From: Dyella amyloliquefaciens
Lineage (GTDB): Bacteria; Pseudomonadota; Gammaproteobacteria; Xanthomonadales; Rhodanobacteraceae
Direction: 5' to 3'
NCBI RefSeq assembly: GCF_004296575.1
Contig: NZ_SAYT01000002.1
Coordinates: forward strand, 372,001 to 436,000
DNA length: 64,000 bases
Made by a program: the position numbers and the translations under genes. Positions 62,220 through 64,000 of this stretch are shown here, one piece after another. The notes below the pieces were generated by a model that searched no databases, was not told the DNA's origin, and worked only from the letters and a program-made list of their open reading frames with translations. How positions within the stretch are numbered: the stretch's first letter is position 1; the number at the start of each line of letters is the position of its first letter.

Positions 62220-63203
62220 TTACTTCTCTGCCTGAGTCGGGGTGGTGATCGAGGAGATGCCGTCTGACGGCAGCGCGTCCCCGCCCTCGTGGTGCTGCAT
62301 GTCCATCGGCATGTCGTGGTGCGAATCCATCGGCATCTCGCCGTGCGAAGCGGCGTCGTGCGGCATGTCACCCATGTGCTTGTTGACCACACTGGCGAAC
62401 AGGCCCGGCGTCACCTGGCCGTAGTACGACACCGGCACCTTCTGGCTGGGCTGGGCCAGCGCCTTGAAGCTGTCGCCGTCCAGCGCCACCGGAGCAGCCT
62501 TGGCCTGGGCGATCCAGTCCTTGAAGCCGTCCTCGGAGGTGGCGATGGCCTTGAAGTGCATGTCCGAGAAACCTTCGCCACTGAAGTTGGACGACAGGCC
62601 CTCGTAGCTGCCCGGCTCGCGCGCGATCAGATGCAGCTTGGTCTCCATGCCGGCCATGGCGTAGATCTGGCTGCCCAGCTGCGGGATGAAGAAGGCATTC
62701 ATCACCGAGTCGGAGGTGATCTCGAAATTCACCGGGCGATCGACCGGGAATGCCAGCTCGTTGACCGAGGCCACGCCGTACTCGGGATAGACGAACAGCC
62801 ACTTCCAGTCGAGCGACACGACCTGCACCGTCACCGGCTTGGCATCGGACTGCAGCGGCTTGTACGGGTCCAGCGCGTGCGTGCTGGTCCAGGTGATGGC
62901 GGCGAGGATGACGATGATGATGGCGGGAATGGTCCACACCACCAGCTCGATCTTGGTCGAGTGCGACCAGTTCGGCGCGTAGGTGGCCTTCTTGTTGCCG
63001 GAGCGGTAGCGCCAGGGGAACCACAGGGTCATCGCGATCACCGGAATCGCCACGATGGCCATCAGGCCCAGCGCGATCAGGATGAGGGACTTCTCATGGG
63101 CGCCGATGTCCCCTTTGGGGGCCAGCACTTCCATGTTGCAGCCGCTGAGCAGCACGGCTACGCCAACGCTTGCGTAGCGCAAGCGCGAAAGGAGGGGATG
63201 CAT
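62220..63203 (-). CDS. cyoA: Cytochrome bo oxidase subunit II with His/Met-rich tail
   Basis: This 327-residue lipoprotein subunit has a lipobox (LLSGCN), two membrane helices (~45-65 and ~90-110) and a cupredoxin domain without the CuA ligands, as expected for quinol oxidases. The C-terminal ~45 residues are unusually rich in His, Met and Asp (HMGDMPHDAASHGEMPMDSH and onward) and could bind copper in the periplasm. The ATG at 63203 begins the lipoprotein signal. It is the first gene of cyoABCD. Confidence 0.93.
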   Translation of the reverse strand: MHPLLSRLRYASVGVAVLLSGCNMEVLAPKGDIGAHEKSLILIALGLMAIVAIPVIAMTLWFPWRYRSGNKKATYAPNWSHSTKIELVVWTIPAIIIVILAAITWTSTHALDPYKPLQSDAKPVTVQVVSLDWKWLFVYPEYGVASVNELAFPVDRPVNFEITSDSVMNAFFIPQLGSQIYAMAGMETKLHLIAREPGSYEGLSSNFSGEGFSDMHFKAIATSEDGFKDWIAQAKAAPVALDGDSFKALAQPSQKVPVSYYGQVTPGLFASVVNKHMGDMPHDAASHGEMPMDSHHDMPMDMQHHEGGDALPSDGISSITTPTQAEK

Positions 63204-63427
63204 GTTCACGTACAACCTGGGGCACAGCGTGGGGACGCGGCATGCTAACGGCATGCCGTGCAGGTTGAAACGCCTCCGAGACACAATGTCGCAGCAGAAA
63301 ATTCTTGCGCAGACGACTGCGGCGACTTGACACAAGAATGCAAGAGCCAGCACCCGCTTTTCGGCCAGGAAAACATCAAAAAGACGCCGCAAATCTCGGC
63401 CGTTCAGCGCCCTGCTACCATGCGGCG

Positions 63428-64000
63428 ATGGAAACCACCGCACCCTCGAAACTGGCTGCCCTGCGCCTGGCGATGCAACAGCAAGGCGTCGCCGCCTGCC
63501 TGATTCCCAGCGCCGACCCACACCTTTCCGAGTACCTGCCGGCCCATTGGGAAGCCCGCGCCTGGTTGTCTGGCTTCACCGGATCGGCGGGCACGCTGGT
63601 GGTGACGCCGGATCACGCCGGGCTGTGGACCGACTCACGCTACTTCGCCCAGGCCGCCCAACAGCTGGCCGGCAGCGGCGTCGAGCTGATGAAGCAGCGC
63701 GTGGCGCACGCCCCCGAACACGTCGAGTGGCTGCTGCAAACGCTGAAACCCGGCCAGGTGCTGGCCGTCGCGGGCGACAGCGTGGCGCTCGCCACGGCGC
63801 GCAACCTCGAGCGTCGACTGCAGGCCACCGACGCCACTTTGCGCACCGACCTGGACCTGCCCGGCCAGATCTGGCCCAACCGCCCGACCCTGCCCACGGC
63901 CCCCGTCAACGAGCACCCGCCGCGTTTCGCCACGCAGCCACGCAGCGGCAAGCTGGCCCGCCTGCGTACCGCCATGCGCAAGCTCGGCGCTACGCATCAC
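63428..64000 (+). CDS. Xaa-Pro aminopeptidase (M24), 5' part
   Basis: The first 191 codons of an M24-family aminopeptidase are present; the gene runs off the window. The N-terminus METTAPSKLAALRLAM and the segments IPSADPHLSEYLPAHWEAR and GFTGSAGTLVVT match the creatinase-like N-terminal domain of XPNPEP1-type Xaa-Pro aminopeptidases rather than PepP. The metal-binding catalytic domain is outside the window. It is divergent from cyoA, 224 bp apart. Confidence 0.88.
   Translation, partial: METTAPSKLAALRLAMQQQGVAACLIPSADPHLSEYLPAHWEARAWLSGFTGSAGTLVVTPDHAGLWTDSRYFAQAAQQLAGSGVELMKQRVAHAPEHVEWLLQTLKPGQVLAVAGDSVALATARNLERRLQATDATLRTDLDLPGQIWPNRPTLPTAPVNEHPPRFATQPRSGKLARLRTAMRKLGATHH

Noticed and set aside
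63327-63360. TTGACA at 63327-63332 as -35 of the aminopeptidase gene
   Set aside because: No acceptable -10 hexamer lies 16-19 bp downstream, so I did not list it as a promoter.

Overview
The window is high-GC Gammaproteobacterial DNA. The conserved housekeeping blocks (rlmE-ftsH; surE-pcm-yqaA-nlpD; pyrG-kdsA-eno-ftsB-ispD-ispF; cyoABCD) and the REP-like hairpins point to Xanthomonadales, most likely Rhodanobacteraceae (Dyella, Luteibacter, Rhodanobacter or similar). The genus is an inference from gene order and sequence style; no search was run.

Positions 337-22231 (+) read as one long transcription unit. It starts with a JmjC/cupin-type oxygenase. Next is a hybrid NRPS-PKS protein with the order A-PCP-KS-AT-ACP-aminotransferase, followed by a two-module NRPS (C-A-PCP-C-A-PCP) with no thioesterase. 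Then, with very short gaps or overlaps, come exopolysaccharide genes: a membrane GT2, a NodB deacetylase, a Wzy/O-antigen-ligase-type polymerase, a CapK-like AMP ligase and two GT4 glycosyltransferases. A minus-strand pair (22239-25531: an oxidoreductase-epimerase fusion and a glycosyltransferase) converges on it. A plus-strand operon (25938-29578: NodB deacetylase, deacetylase-like membrane protein, methyltransferase, GT2) meets a nine-gene minus-strand operon (39924 down to 29575). That operon encodes a Wza-type export lipoprotein, a Wzz-type chain-length protein, a CpsD-like protein with a degenerate P-loop, an outer-membrane barrel, two XrtA-type alpha/beta hydrolases, GalE, a secreted possible polysaccharide lyase and a Wzx-type flippase. 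No initiating sugar-phosphate transferase and no exosortase are visible.

Taken together, 337-39924 looks like a Wzy-dependent exopolysaccharide locus with an embedded NRPS-PKS line. The domain order predicts a beta,gamma-diamino acyl chain (Val-like starter, one malonyl extension, transamination) followed by two Gly-like residues, with no release domain in cis. The substance could decorate the polysaccharide or be an independent small peptide; the sequence alone cannot decide.

Positions 40285-42744 hold an SDR oxidoreductase, a small unknown protein, and a five-gene tRNA operon on the minus strand (Arg-ACG, Pro-TGG, Arg-TCT, His-GTG, Lys-CTT) with a clear promoter and terminator. Positions 42745-63203 are mostly minus-strand housekeeping genes: cell division protease and divisome, rRNA and tRNA modification, protein repair, isoprenoid and KDO precursors, CTP synthase, magnesium transport and the cytochrome bo oxidase operon. 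Several perfect inverted repeats lie between operons. The window ends inside a plus-strand Xaa-Pro aminopeptidase gene.
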